Below are positions 7,147 through 16,561 of a stretch of 46,930 nt of DNA, in pieces; position 1 is the first letter of the stretch; each line of letters opens with the position of its first letter. Made by a program: the position numbers and the translations under genes. The stretch covers positions 1-46,930 of the forward strand of contig NZ_FXAN01000065.1 in the NCBI RefSeq assembly GCF_900176645.1, written 5' to 3'. The DNA comes from Burkholderia singularis (GTDB lineage Bacteria > Pseudomonadota > Gammaproteobacteria > Burkholderiales > Burkholderiaceae). The notes beneath the pieces were generated by a model. The model saw only the letters and a list, made by a program, of their open reading frames with translations, was not told the DNA's origin and ran no database searches.

Positions 7147-8796
7147 ATGTCCACGCCAACCGACCTCTCTCCACCGATTGCGCGGGAGCGCAGCGCCGTT
7201 CTCGATCACGCGCATCTGGGCGACATCAAGGGCGCGCTCGGCACGATCGCGCACCACGACACCGCGCCGCGCAACGGCTGGTGGGCGCGTTTTCGCACGC
7301 TGCTCGCCATTCTCGGGCCGGGTCTCATCGTGATGGTCGGCGATAACGACGCCGGCGCGTTCGGCACTTATACGCAGGCGGGCCAGAACTACGGCACGTC
7401 GCTGCTCTGGACGCTGCTGCTGCTCGTGCCGGTGCTGTTCGTCAATCAGGAAATGGTGCTGCGTCTTGGCGCAGTCACGGGCGTCGGCCACGCGCGGTTG
7501 ATTTTCGAGCGCTTCGGCAAGTTCTGGGGCGCGTTCAGCGTGATCGACCTGTTCATCCTGAACGCGCTGACGATCGTTACCGAATTCATCGGCATTACGT
7601 TCGTGCTCGATTTCTTCGGCGTATCGAAGATCGCAGGCGTGTGCATCGCGGCGGCGCTTACGATGGCGGCCGTCAGCACCGGCGATTTCCGCCGGTTCGA
7701 GCGCTTCGCGATCGGGCTGTGCGTGGTGAGCCTGCTGCTCGTGCCCGTGCTCGTCACGATTCACCCGCCCGTGCATCAAATCGCGCGCGATCTGGTCGTG
7801 CCGAGCTGGCCCGCGCACGCGAAACTTTCCGATGTGATGTTGCTGGTGATCGGCATCGTCGGCACAACGATCGCGCCGTGGCAGCTCTTCTTTCAGCAGA
7901 GCTACGTGATCGACAAGCGGATCACGCCGCGCTTCATGAAATACGAGAAGGCGGACTTGTGGATCGGCATCGTATTCGTGATGATCGGCGCGGTCGCGAT
8001 GATCTCGTTTTGCGCGGCGCTTTACGCGGGCAAGCCGGAATACGGCAACTTCAGCGATGCAGGCGGCGTGATCGCGGGCCTGGCGAAGTACGCCGGCCAC
8101 ACGAGCGCGACGTTGTTCGCGATCGCGCTGCTCGACGCGTCGATCATCGGCGCCGCGGCAGTCTCGCTCGCGACGGCCTATGCGATCGGCGACGTGTTCA
8201 AGATCCATCATTCGTTGCATCGCAGCGTGTCGGATGCGAAGGGGTTCTATTTCGTCTATTTCGGCATCGTTGCCGCGGCGGCCGTGCTCGTGCTGATTCC
8301 GGGCAGCCCGCTCGGCCTGCTGACCGAGGCGGTGCAGACGCTCGCGGGCGTGCTGCTGCCGAGCGCGACGGTGTTCCTGCTGCTGTTGTGCAACGATCGC
8401 GCGGTGCTCGGGCCGTGGGTCAACTCGACGAGGTTGAACCTGTTCACCGGCGCGGTGATCTGGGTGCTCGTGATGCTGTCGATCATTTTGACGGCATCGG
8501 TGCTGTATCCGGACATCAGCGGCGAGACGATGCTCGAAGTGCTCGCGTTCGGCACGCTGCTCGCGGTGCTCGGCTATGGCGCGACGCTCGCGCTGCGCAA
8601 GCGCGGCGGCGCGCAGCCGGCCGCACCCATGGAGCGCAGCCTGCGCGACACGTGGCGGATGCCACCGCTCGACACGTTGCCTGCGCCGCGGATCACGCTG
8701 TCGACGCGCATCTGGATGGGCGTGCTGCGCGGCTATCTGGTGCTTGCGGTCGGGCTCGTGATCGTCAAGGTCGTGCAGATGACGTTCTTCAAATAA
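7147..8796 (+). CDS. Atypical NRAMP-family divalent cation transporter (549 aa)
   Basis: This is an integral inner-membrane transporter of the NRAMP (SLC11) fold with about 11-12 hydrophobic segments. A 45-residue soluble N-terminus precedes Gly-Pro-Gly at 57-59, the family's first helix. The canonical DPGN of helix 1 reads Asp-Ala-Gly-Ala here (68-71, in context GDNDAG), and the MPHN of helix 6 reads Ala-Pro-Trp-Gln (243-246). The helix-6 Met is known to favour Mn/Fe and reject Mg/Ca, so its loss suggests altered selectivity, possibly Mg2+ (inference). The helix-1 Asp is retained. GGAG lies 7 bases before the ATG. A long leader with small ORFs lies upstream and a small lipoprotein gene follows. 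It is probably annotated elsewhere as MntH, but manganese transport should not be assumed. Confidence 0.85.
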   Translation: MSTPTDLSPPIARERSAVLDHAHLGDIKGALGTIAHHDTAPRNGWWARFRTLLAILGPGLIVMVGDNDAGAFGTYTQAGQNYGTSLLWTLLLLVPVLFVNQEMVLRLGAVTGVGHARLIFERFGKFWGAFSVIDLFILNALTIVTEFIGITFVLDFFGVSKIAGVCIAAALTMAAVSTGDFRRFERFAIGLCVVSLLLVPVLVTIHPPVHQIARDLVVPSWPAHAKLSDVMLLVIGIVGTTIAPWQLFFQQSYVIDKRITPRFMKYEKADLWIGIVFVMIGAVAMISFCAALYAGKPEYGNFSDAGGVIAGLAKYAGHTSATLFAIALLDASIIGAAAVSLATAYAIGDVFKIHHSLHRSVSDAKGFYFVYFGIVAAAAVLVLIPGSPLGLLTEAVQTLAGVLLPSATVFLLLLCNDRAVLGPWVNSTRLNLFTGAVIWVLVMLSIILTASVLYPDISGETMLEVLAFGTLLAVLGYGATLALRKRGGAQPAAPMERSLRDTWRMPPLDTLPAPRITLSTRIWMGVLRGYLVLAVGLVIVKVVQMTFFK

Positions 8797-8852
8797 CGTA
8801 TCGGCTGAATGCCGATGCCGTTTCGACGGCGCCTTTCGAAGGGAGTGACGCA

Positions 8853-9035
8853 ATGAAGCGATACGCATGCGCCGCAGCGGCGATCACCGCACTGCTGCTA
8901 TCCGGATGCACGAAGCCGGACGACGACGATGCCGTGAGCAGCAACGCAAGCCATCCGGCATCCGCGCCGGCGTCCGCGTCCGGCGGCGGTGTGGCGGCAA
9001 GCGTGGCGGCGCCTGCGTCCGGCGCGAGTGAGTGA
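8853..9035 (+). CDS. Small predicted lipoprotein (60 aa)
   Basis: The start ATG at 8853 has GGGAG upstream. The signal peptide is short, with a lipobox Leu-Leu-Ser-Gly-Cys at about residues 16-20, followed by Thr-Lys-Pro-Asp-Asp-Asp-Asp and a low-complexity Ala/Ser/Pro/Gly tail. Lys-Pro rather than Asp after Cys does not suggest inner-membrane retention. It starts 57 bases after the NRAMP gene and is likely in the same transcript. I do not recognise the family; the acidic run could bind cations, but that is speculation. Confidence 0.65.
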   Translation: MKRYACAAAAITALLLSGCTKPDDDDAVSSNASHPASAPASASGGGVAASVAAPASGASE

Positions 9036-9160
9036 CCGGCGTGCCGCTAACCGTCCGTGCCTGACCGGCCGTGCCTGACCGGCCGTGCCCATCGTGCCAA
9101 ACGCGCGAATGCAGAGGATGCCTGTCGAGTGAAAGCCCGTCGAAAAGTATTCGACATAGT

Positions 9161-9190
9161 TTGACAGTCATGCGGCGGCGAGTGGACTAA
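9161..9190 (+). promoter_or_regulatory. Possible promoter in the 9036-9340 gap
   Basis: A consensus TTGACA (9161-9166) is followed 17-18 bases later by GGACTA/GACTAA, a weak -10. The 305-nt gap also holds two direct copies of a 14-bp unit (CGTGCCTGACCGGC, about 9056-9085) and no gene. Confidence 0.3.
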
Positions 9191-9340
9191 GCTTGGCTCG
9201 CGGCATCGTGATCGTCGTCGATCGCGCGCCGGCTCGCGGGAGGTCGTGCCGGACGTAACGGGCGCTACCGAATGTTACAACCGTGGCGTGGCATCGATGC
9301 CGGTGCGATCATGCACGCTCACGTTCAACCATAAACGGTG

Positions 9341-9571
9341 ATGGCGATGGGAATCTTGAATACGGTGGGCGAGATTGCGGGTGCGGTTGCGGCGGTCGAG
9401 GCGGCCGAGAAGGTCGATTCGGATGCTGGTTTGTTGACGAAGGCCGCGGCTGCGGTTGCGGGTTTCAAGGGCGCCGAGGCGCTTGAGAATCTCGTCGAGA
9501 AGAAGGAAGGCGAAGCGGCCGAAGGGGGCGACAATACGGCCGCGCCGGACAGCGGCGCATCGCAGGCGTAA
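9341..9571 (+). CDS. Small conserved-looking soluble protein (76 aa), unknown function
   Basis: This is an Ala/Gly/Glu-rich protein beginning Met-Ala-Met-Gly-Ile-Leu-Asn-Thr-Val-Gly. It has a helical middle (Val-Glu-Ala-Ala-Glu-Lys-Val-Asp; Lys-Gly-Ala-Glu-Ala-Leu-Glu-Asn-Leu) and a disordered acidic tail. ATG 9341 or ATG 9347 could be the start and the ribosome site is ambiguous. It is followed by a strong terminator at 9619, which supports a real monocistronic unit. I do not recognise a family; the composition suggests a small helical cytosolic protein. Confidence 0.55.
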   Translation: MAMGILNTVGEIAGAVAAVEAAEKVDSDAGLLTKAAAAVAGFKGAEALENLVEKKEGEAAEGGDNTAAPDSGASQA

Positions 9572-9618
9572 CGCACGGCAGACGGGCATGGCGGGCGCGC
9601 GGCGCGCCCGCACGACGC

Positions 9619-9653
9619 GGGAGGCAAGCGAAAGCTTGGCCTCCCGTTTTCTT
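9619..9653 (+). terminator. Rho-independent terminator
   Basis: GGGAGGC-AAGC pairs with GCTTGG-CCTCCC around a GAAA loop with a single-base bulge, followed by TTTTCTTT. It ends the transcript of the small protein gene and precedes the glutathione reductase gene. Confidence 0.8.
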
Positions 9654-9751
9654 TGCGCGCGGGCCGTGTGCCGATCGGCCGTGCGCGCGCTCCGCAAGAA
9701 AGTCGAAATCTTGCTATCGTCCGGTCATCCGGACTTCGATGGAGCGATGCG

Positions 9752-11113
9752 ATGGAATTCGACTACGACCTGTTTGTGATCGGCGCGGGCTCGGGCGGGG
9801 TGCGCCTTGCGCGGATCGCCGCATCGTACGGCGTGCGCGTCGGCATCGCCGAGTCGGAGCAGATTGGCGGTACCTGCGTGCTGCGCGGCTGTATTCCGAA
9901 GAAACTGCTCGTCTACGCGTCGCATTACAGCCACGAAGTCGAGGACGCGGCCGGCTTCGGCTGGACCTTCGATCGCGGCGCGTTCTCGTGGCCCGCGCTC
10001 ATTGCCGCGAAGGATCGTGAGATCGCGCGGCTGAGCCGCATTTATGTCGATCTGCTGACGAAAGCCGGCGTCGATATTCGTGAAGGGCGCGCGACGCTTG
10101 CCGACGCCCACACGGTCGAACTCGCCGGGCGCCGCCTCACCGCGCGGCACATCGGCATCGCGACGGGCTCGCGGCCGACGCTGCCGGCGATTCCCGGCAT
10201 CGAGCACGCGATCACGTCGCGCGAGGCGTTGAGCCTGCCTGAGCTGCCCGGCCGGATCGCGATCGTCGGTGGCGGTTATATCGCGGTCGAGTTCGCGGGC
10301 ATTTTCAACGGGCTGGGGGCGCACGTCGAGCTGTTTTATCGCGGCGACGAAATCCTGCGCGGCTTCGACGACGACGTGCGGCGTTTCCTGCACGACGAGA
10401 TGGCCAAACAGGGCATCGCGATTCATACGCGCGCGAGCATCGGCGCGATCGAGCGCGGCGCGCACGGCGCACTGACGCTGCAGCTTGCGCACGGCGCGAG
10501 CGGCCCTTACGACGCCGTGCTGTATGCGACAGGCCGCGCCGCGAACTGCGACGGGCTCGGCCTGGAAGCGCTTGGCGTCACACGCGATGCGAACGGGGCG
10601 ATCGAGGTCGATGCGTATTCGGCAACGCGCGTGCCGTCGATCCACGCGATCGGCGACGTGACCGCCCGGCCGCAACTGACGCCTGTCGCGACGCGCGACG
10701 GCACGCTGCTCGCGGCGAATCTGTTCGGCGGCAAGCGGATCGCGGCCGATCATCACTACATTCCGTCCGCCGTGTTCAGCCAGCCCGAGGTGGCGACGGT
10801 CGGGCTGACCGAGGCGCGCGCCCGCGCCGAGCACGGCGGGATCGACATCTACAAGACTGCGTTCAAGGCGCTGCGGCATACGCTGTCCGGACGCGACGAA
10901 AGGACGTTCATGAAGCTCGTCGTCGCGCGCGACAGCCAACGTGTCGTGGGCGCGCACATGGTGGGGCGCGATGCGGCGGAGATCATTCAGGGCGTCGCGA
11001 TCGCGATCCGCGCCGGCGCGACGAAGGCGCAGTTCGACGAGACGATCGGCATTCATCCGACCGCGGCCGAGGAGTTCGTCACGCTGCGGCAAAAGGAGCC
11101 GGACGGCGCGTGA
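9752..11113 (+). CDS. gor: Glutathione-disulfide reductase (453 aa)
   Basis: This is a cytosolic FAD enzyme that reduces glutathione disulfide with NADPH. It has an N-terminal FAD-binding Gly-Ala-Gly-Ser-Gly-Gly (11-16), the redox-active disulfide in Gly-Gly-Thr-Cys42-Val-Leu-Arg-Gly-Cys47-Ile-Pro-Lys-Lys, a second dinucleotide fold (Gly-Gly-Gly-Tyr-Ile-Ala-Val-Glu), and the FAD motif Ile-Gly-Asp-Val-Thr. The C-terminal Gly-Ile-His-Pro-Thr-Ala-Ala-Glu-Glu supplies the catalytic His-Glu of the partner subunit. Length is normal for the family. Start: ATG 9752 with GGAG upstream. The Cys-Val-Leu-Arg-Gly-Cys variant, rather than Cys-Val-Asn-Val-Gly-Cys, is shared with alpha-proteobacterial and plant-type enzymes, to my knowledge. 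Confidence 0.93.
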   Translation: MEFDYDLFVIGAGSGGVRLARIAASYGVRVGIAESEQIGGTCVLRGCIPKKLLVYASHYSHEVEDAAGFGWTFDRGAFSWPALIAAKDREIARLSRIYVDLLTKAGVDIREGRATLADAHTVELAGRRLTARHIGIATGSRPTLPAIPGIEHAITSREALSLPELPGRIAIVGGGYIAVEFAGIFNGLGAHVELFYRGDEILRGFDDDVRRFLHDEMAKQGIAIHTRASIGAIERGAHGALTLQLAHGASGPYDAVLYATGRAANCDGLGLEALGVTRDANGAIEVDAYSATRVPSIHAIGDVTARPQLTPVATRDGTLLAANLFGGKRIAADHHYIPSAVFSQPEVATVGLTEARARAEHGGIDIYKTAFKALRHTLSGRDERTFMKLVVARDSQRVVGAHMVGRDAAEIIQGVAIAIRAGATKAQFDETIGIHPTAAEEFVTLRQKEPDGA

Positions 11114-11160
11114 AAGAGGTGCGCCGCTCGATTCGATCCCGCGCGGCCTGTGGCCGAAAT

Positions 11161-11189
11161 TTCGTTTAAAGAGGCCTGCCCGATATACT
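11161..11189 (+). promoter_or_regulatory. Likely argG promoter
   Basis: A good -10 (TATACT, 11184-11189) lies 49 bases before the argG start codon, with a weak -35 (TTCGTT) 17 bases upstream. The sequence between is AT-richer than the flanks. Confidence 0.4.
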
Positions 11190-11225
11190 CTTGAATTCCG
11201 CGAAATTCCCTGTCCACTTGATTGA

Positions 11226-12581
<1,356 letters not shown>

Positions 12582-12713
12582 CGCCGCATGTCGGGCCGGA
12601 TTCAATGCCTGAATTCAAGGCCCAAATTTTGGAACCCAGTTCGAGGTCCGATCGCACGGCGCGCGCTTGCGCCCGCCGTGCCCGCCGCACCGGCCGCCGC
12701 AACGGCGCTTTTC

Positions 12714-12724
12714 GGGGGGGGGGG
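12714..12724 (+). repeat. Homopolymer tract of 11 G
   Basis: Eleven consecutive G residues lie about 75 bases upstream of the membrane-protein gene at 12799, in an otherwise unremarkable intergenic region after argG. Such tracts slip during replication and can change promoter spacing. They are also prone to sequencing error. Confidence 0.9.
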
Positions 12725-12798
12725 CGCCGTCTTACGCATCAATCGTCGCGGGCCGCATCCGCGCCATCGTAGAATCGATAACAAGAATGGAGATTGAT

Positions 12799-13302
12799 AT
12801 GTTCGAGATGCTGCCGCCGATGGGGTTCGTTCGGCGCTTGTCGGTGTGGTGGTCCTGTTTTTGGCGCCAAATGGCGGCCACGCTGCCGATATGGCTGATC
12901 GACATCGCCGCGTTGGTTTTCTGGATGACTCGGATGCGCTCGGCCGCCGGCCATCCGCCGCTCGGGCTGACGATCGCATTCGGCTTGCTGGTGATCGTCA
13001 GTACCCTTTTATATTTGCCGATCAGCGGGTATATGACTCGCAAGGGTTTCGCGGCGCACGCGCTGAGCGTGCCGGTCGCGCAGACGCTCAAGCAGGCGAC
13101 GATGCTCGCGTTGACCAGCACCGGCTGGGGGCTGCTGGTGTCGGTGCTGATCAGCATCGCCGTGCAATGGCCGTTGCGGCATGCAGGCCATCCGGTGCCC
13201 GGCCAGGCGCTCGGATTGGCGTTGAATGTTATCGGCGCACTGTACGTCGTGTTGCCGCGGCAGGCGCGGCGCTTGAGGCTGCAGGCGCAGGCGGCGGCCT
13301 GA
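12799..13302 (+). CDS. Integral membrane protein (167 aa), unknown function
   Basis: It has about four hydrophobic segments: residues 27-45 (Leu-Pro-Ile-Trp-Leu-Ile-Asp-Ile-Ala...), 55-75, about 97-120, and about 135-155 near the C-terminus. The tail is basic (Arg-Gln-Ala-Arg-Arg-Leu-Arg-Leu) and likely cytosolic. GGAG 8 bases before ATG 12799 favours this start over the ATG at 12787. The second half resembles small tandem-helix DUF2798-type membrane proteins in general layout, but I would not assign it firmly. The upstream poly-G tract could make its expression variable. Confidence 0.6.
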   Translation: MFEMLPPMGFVRRLSVWWSCFWRQMAATLPIWLIDIAALVFWMTRMRSAAGHPPLGLTIAFGLLVIVSTLLYLPISGYMTRKGFAAHALSVPVAQTLKQATMLALTSTGWGLLVSVLISIAVQWPLRHAGHPVPGQALGLALNVIGALYVVLPRQARRLRLQAQAAA

Positions 13303-13388
13303 GGGCGGCGGCGCGTGCGTCGCACGGCACTTCGCGTTTTCCATTTCCACTCCCACTTTCCCATACCGCGACGCAGCGACGAGGGCAT

Positions 13389-14111
13389 ATGAGCTTCGGA
13401 ATCCGGATGATCCGCGCGGCGGCCGCCGCGAGTTTGTCGGTGGGCGTATGCGCGAGCGTGGCCGGCCCGGCCATCGAGCCGGGCCAATATGTGTATGTCG
13501 AAGGTGGCAGCGCGCACGGCGTGCTGAGCATCCATGCGAACCGCTTCACGCTGGAGACGATCGGCGGCAATTGCCACACCTGCTCGCTGAGCGGCACCGT
13601 CGACGGGCACACGGCCGTCGCGACGGACAGCGGCGGCGTGTGCCGCATCGCGCTGTCCGGTGACGGCCGGCGCGTGCTCAAGCTCGATTCGGCGGGTGCC
13701 GACGCTTGCCGTGACAATTGCGGCGCACGCGCCGGTTTCGACGGCGAGTATCGCCGCCCGCCGGCTGCCTGCACCGATCGGCAGCGCGCAGCGCGCATCG
13801 AGCAATCACACCGGCAATACGCGGTGAAGGATTACGACGCCGCGCGCGCGACGATGACCGCGCTGCTGTCGCAATGCGCGGCGTTCATGGATTGGATCGA
13901 GCGCGACAAGGCGAAGAGCGATCTCGCGCTGGCCGAGTATCACCGCGGCGACCGCGCGCGGTGTGCGGCGGTGCTGGCCGATACGGTCGCCGTACAACGG
14001 CAGAAGGACGATGCGTTCGGCTTGCCGCCGTGCGATGCCGAAAATTACCAATCGACCGGCAAGGCCATACTGCACAATCTCGCTTTGTGCCAGGCGGCCG
14101 CGAAGCCTTGA
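13389..14111 (+). CDS. Secreted Cys-rich hypothetical protein (240 aa)
   Basis: It starts with an Ala-rich signal peptide (cleavage probably after about residue 26). A compact N-terminal part holds several cysteines (Gly-Gly-Asn-Cys-His-Thr-Cys-Ser; Ala-Cys-Arg-Asp-Asn-Cys-Gly). A helical C-terminal part containing Arg-Ile-Glu-Gln-Ser-His-Arg-Gln-Tyr and Tyr-Asp-Ala-Ala-Arg looks like a tetratricopeptide-type hairpin. Paired cysteines suggest disulfides in the periplasm. GAGGG before ATG 13389 is a reasonable ribosome site. I do not recognise a named family. It lies 86 bases after the membrane-protein gene and may share its transcript. Confidence 0.65.
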   Translation: MSFGIRMIRAAAAASLSVGVCASVAGPAIEPGQYVYVEGGSAHGVLSIHANRFTLETIGGNCHTCSLSGTVDGHTAVATDSGGVCRIALSGDGRRVLKLDSAGADACRDNCGARAGFDGEYRRPPAACTDRQRAARIEQSHRQYAVKDYDAARATMTALLSQCAAFMDWIERDKAKSDLALAEYHRGDRARCAAVLADTVAVQRQKDDAFGLPPCDAENYQSTGKAILHNLALCQAAAKP

Positions 14112-14248
14112 CGGTGCCCCGTCATGCCGGGCCTCAAGCGGGCGCGGCACGGCGATTGACGCGTTCATCCGCGTGATTGCCGCGTATTGCGCCGGGTATC
14201 GTGGGCATCGCTCGTGTGCGTATCGCCGCAACGGAATCGAAAATCTGC

Positions 14249-14279
14249 TTGACCTTCCCACCGTGGGAAGATGCACGCT
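14249..14279 (+). promoter_or_regulatory. CueR-type (MerR-family) copper-responsive promoter
   Basis: TTGACC (14249-14254) runs into a perfect dyad CTTCCCA-CCG-TGGGAAG (14254-14270) that fills the stretched spacer, the arrangement recognised by CueR-like Cu(I)/Ag(I) activators of copA and copZ. The distorted roughly 19-base spacer and the weak -10 are characteristic. It lies 46 bases before the HMA protein gene. No cueR gene is inside the window. Confidence 0.75.
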
Positions 14280-14315
14280 TCAGTCACGTTCACACACTCG
14301 GACAGGAGAAAGCAG

Positions 14316-14516
14316 ATGAAACTCGAAGTGAAAGACATGTCGTGCGGCGGTTGCGCGAACGCGATCAAACAGGCGATCACGGCTGCGGACCCGGCCGCGA
14401 CCGTCGCGGCGGACGTCGAATCGAAAATCGTCAGCGTCGGCTCGACGCTGGGTGCCGAGCGCGTGGTCGAGGTGGTCGAGGCGGCGGGGTTTCATCCGGT
14501 CGTCGTCGCGTCGTAA
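14316..14516 (+). CDS. Heavy-metal-associated domain protein, CopZ-like copper chaperone (66 aa)
   Basis: This is a single HMA ferredoxin-like domain with the metal-binding Met-Ser-Cys10-Gly-Gly-Cys13 at the usual position after the first strand (Lys-Leu-Glu-Val-Lys-Asp-Met), in a beta-alpha-beta-beta-alpha-beta layout. Such proteins carry Cu(I) in the cytosol to export ATPases or regulators. GGAG stands 9 bases before ATG 14316. The upstream CueR-type promoter strongly supports copper. Unusually, no copA ATPase or cueR gene is adjacent; glmS follows on the opposite strand. Confidence 0.85.
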   Translation: MKLEVKDMSCGGCANAIKQAITAADPAATVAADVESKIVSVGSTLGAERVVEVVEAAGFHPVVVAS

Positions 14517-14636
14517 GCGGCGCGGGCGTGCGCGGGACGCACGCATGGCGCGGCGGATGCCGCGTGGCGGCGAGGCCGGCCCGCGGCGCGCGGTGCCGAA
14601 TCGCCCGCACGAAGTCGGCGCGCCCGACGCCGCCGC

Positions 14637-16490
14637 CTATTCCACCGTCACCGATTTCGCCAGATTCCGCGGCTTGTCCACATCCGTGCCTCGCGCGCAT
14701 GCCGTGTGATACGCGAGCAATTGCAGCGGCACGACGTGCAGGATCGGCGACAGCAGCCCGTAGTGCTCCGGCATCCGGATCACGTGCAGCCCTTCGCCAT
14801 TGACGATATGCGTGTCCGCATCGGCGAATACGTACAGTTCGCCGCCGCGCGCGCGCACTTCCTGCATGTTCGATTTCAGCTTCTCGAGCAGCGTATCGTT
14901 CGGCGCGACGGTCACCACCGGCATCGCTTCGGTCACGAGCGCGAGCGGCCCGTGCTTGAGTTCGCCCGCCGGGTACGCTTCCGCGTGGATGTACGAGATT
15001 TCCTTGAGCTTCAGCGCACCTTCGAGCGAAATCGGGTAATGCAGCCCGCGGCCGAGGAACAGCGCGTTTTCCTTGCGCGCGAACTCTTCGGACCACGCGA
15101 TGATCTGCGGCTCGAGCGCGAGCACGCTGTTGAGCGCGGCGGGCAGATGGCGCAGTTGCTTCAGGTAGTCGGCTTCGCGTGCGGCGTCGACATGCCCGCG
15201 CAGCTTGCCGAGCGTGGCCGCGAGCACGAAGAGCGCGACGAGCTGCGTGGTGAACGCCTTGGTCGACGCGACGCCGATCTCGGTGCCCGCGTGCGTCAGG
15301 AATTGCAGCCCGGTTTGCCGCACCATCGCACTCGTCGCGACATTGCAGATCGCGAGCGTGTGCGAGTGGCCGAGCGCCTGCGCGTGCTTGAGCGCGGCGA
15401 GCGTGTCCGCCGTCTCGCCCGATTGCGAGATGACGACGACCAGCGCACGCGGATTCGGCACCGATTCGCGGTAGCGGTATTCGCTCGCGATTTCGACTTG
15501 CGTCGGAATTTTCGCGATCGATTCGAGCCAGTATTTCGCGGTCACCCCCGAGTAGTAGCTCGTGCCGCACGCGAGGATCAGCAGACTGTCGATGTCGGCA
15601 AACACGCCGGCCGCGTGCTCGCCGAACAGCGACGGGCCGAACGCGTCGGTTTGCGGGATCGTGTCGGAGATCGCGCGCGGCTGCTCGAAGATCTCCTTTT
15701 GCATGAAGTGCCGGTACGGCCCAAGCTCGACCGCGCCGCCGTAGGCGGCCACCACGCGCACGTCGCGCTCGGCGCGCGCGCCGTCGCGATCGGCGATGCG
15801 CACACCGTCGAGCGTCAGCTCGCACACGTCGCCTTCCTCGAGGAACGTGAAGCGATCGGTGCTGCCCGCGAGCGCGAGCGCGTCGGACGCGAGAAAGTTC
15901 TCGCGCTCGCCGAAGCCGACCACGAGCGGCGAGCCCTGCCGCGCGCCCACCACGGTATGCGGTTCGTCACGGTGGATCACCGCGATCGCGTAGGCGCCGT
16001 GCAGTTGCCTGACGGCCTGCTGCACCGCGTCGAACAGGTTGCCTTGATAGAGGCTGTGGATCAGATGCGCGACGACTTCGGTGTCGGTCTGCGACACGAA
16101 CTCGTAGCCCTTCGCACGCAACGCGTCGCGCAGCGGCTCGAAGTTCTCGATGATGCCGTTGTGCACGAGCGCGAGCGCGTTGGACGAGAAGATCGGATGC
16201 GCGTTTTGCGTGATGGGCGCGCCGTGCGTCGCCCAGCGCGTGTGCGCGATGCCCGTCACGCCCTCGAGGCGCGACTCGCGCACTTGGGCATCGAGATCGG
16301 CCACGCGCTCGACGCTGCGCGCGCGCTTCGGGGCACCCGGCGTAGGGGCACCCGGCGTAGGGGCGCCCGCGCCGGCTTCGAGCACCGCGACGCCGCACGA
16401 GTCGTAGCCGCGATATTCCAGACGGCGCAACCCCTCGATCAGCACCGGAACGATATTACGTTGCGCAACCGCGCCGACAATTCCGCACAT
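14637..16490 (-). CDS. glmS: Glutamine--fructose-6-phosphate aminotransferase (617 aa)
   Basis: It makes glucosamine-6-phosphate, the first committed step to UDP-GlcNAc for peptidoglycan and LPS. The N-terminal glutaminase begins Met-Cys-Gly-Ile-Val-Gly, with Cys2 as nucleophile, and two SIS sugar-isomerase domains follow. The C-terminus is the family-typical Leu-Ala-Lys-Ser-Val-Thr-Val-Glu. About residues 39-56 form a low-complexity Ala-Pro-Thr-Pro-Gly insertion encoded by a 15-bp tandem repeat, in a loop that is short and variable in E. coli. glmU lies 71 bases upstream on the same strand, so the two genes form a UDP-GlcNAc operon. No glmS ribozyme is expected or seen. Confidence 0.95.
   Translation of the reverse strand: MCGIVGAVAQRNIVPVLIEGLRRLEYRGYDSCGVAVLEAGAGAPTPGAPTPGAPKRARSVERVADLDAQVRESRLEGVTGIAHTRWATHGAPITQNAHPIFSSNALALVHNGIIENFEPLRDALRAKGYEFVSQTDTEVVAHLIHSLYQGNLFDAVQQAVRQLHGAYAIAVIHRDEPHTVVGARQGSPLVVGFGERENFLASDALALAGSTDRFTFLEEGDVCELTLDGVRIADRDGARAERDVRVVAAYGGAVELGPYRHFMQKEIFEQPRAISDTIPQTDAFGPSLFGEHAAGVFADIDSLLILACGTSYYSGVTAKYWLESIAKIPTQVEIASEYRYRESVPNPRALVVVISQSGETADTLAALKHAQALGHSHTLAICNVATSAMVRQTGLQFLTHAGTEIGVASTKAFTTQLVALFVLAATLGKLRGHVDAAREADYLKQLRHLPAALNSVLALEPQIIAWSEEFARKENALFLGRGLHYPISLEGALKLKEISYIHAEAYPAGELKHGPLALVTEAMPVVTVAPNDTLLEKLKSNMQEVRARGGELYVFADADTHIVNGEGLHVIRMPEHYGLLSPILHVVPLQLLAYHTACARGTDVDKPRNLAKSVTVE
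16332..16361 (-). repeat. Two copies of a 15-bp tandem repeat inside glmS
   Basis: Two exact copies of GGCACCCGGCGTAGG are followed by a diverged partial copy. The unit keeps the reading frame and encodes repeated Pro-Thr-Pro-Gly-Ala in a glutaminase-domain loop. It is a likely strain-variable microsatellite. Confidence 0.85.
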
Positions 16491-16561
16491 GATTCTTGTC
16501 CTAAAAATGATGCGGGCGCATTCGGCGCGCCCGCGAAGCCCCGTTCTTCAACGCCCGTTTT

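Noticed and set aside
7123..8868. Long open frame (581 codons) antisense to the NRAMP gene
   Set aside because: Arg/His/Asp-rich composition with no domain is typical of GC-rich antisense shadows; the plus strand encodes a clear membrane transporter.
16491..16561. glmS ribozyme upstream of glmS
   Set aside because: The gap to glmU is only 71 bases and lacks the ribozyme core; glmS ribozymes are a Gram-positive feature.
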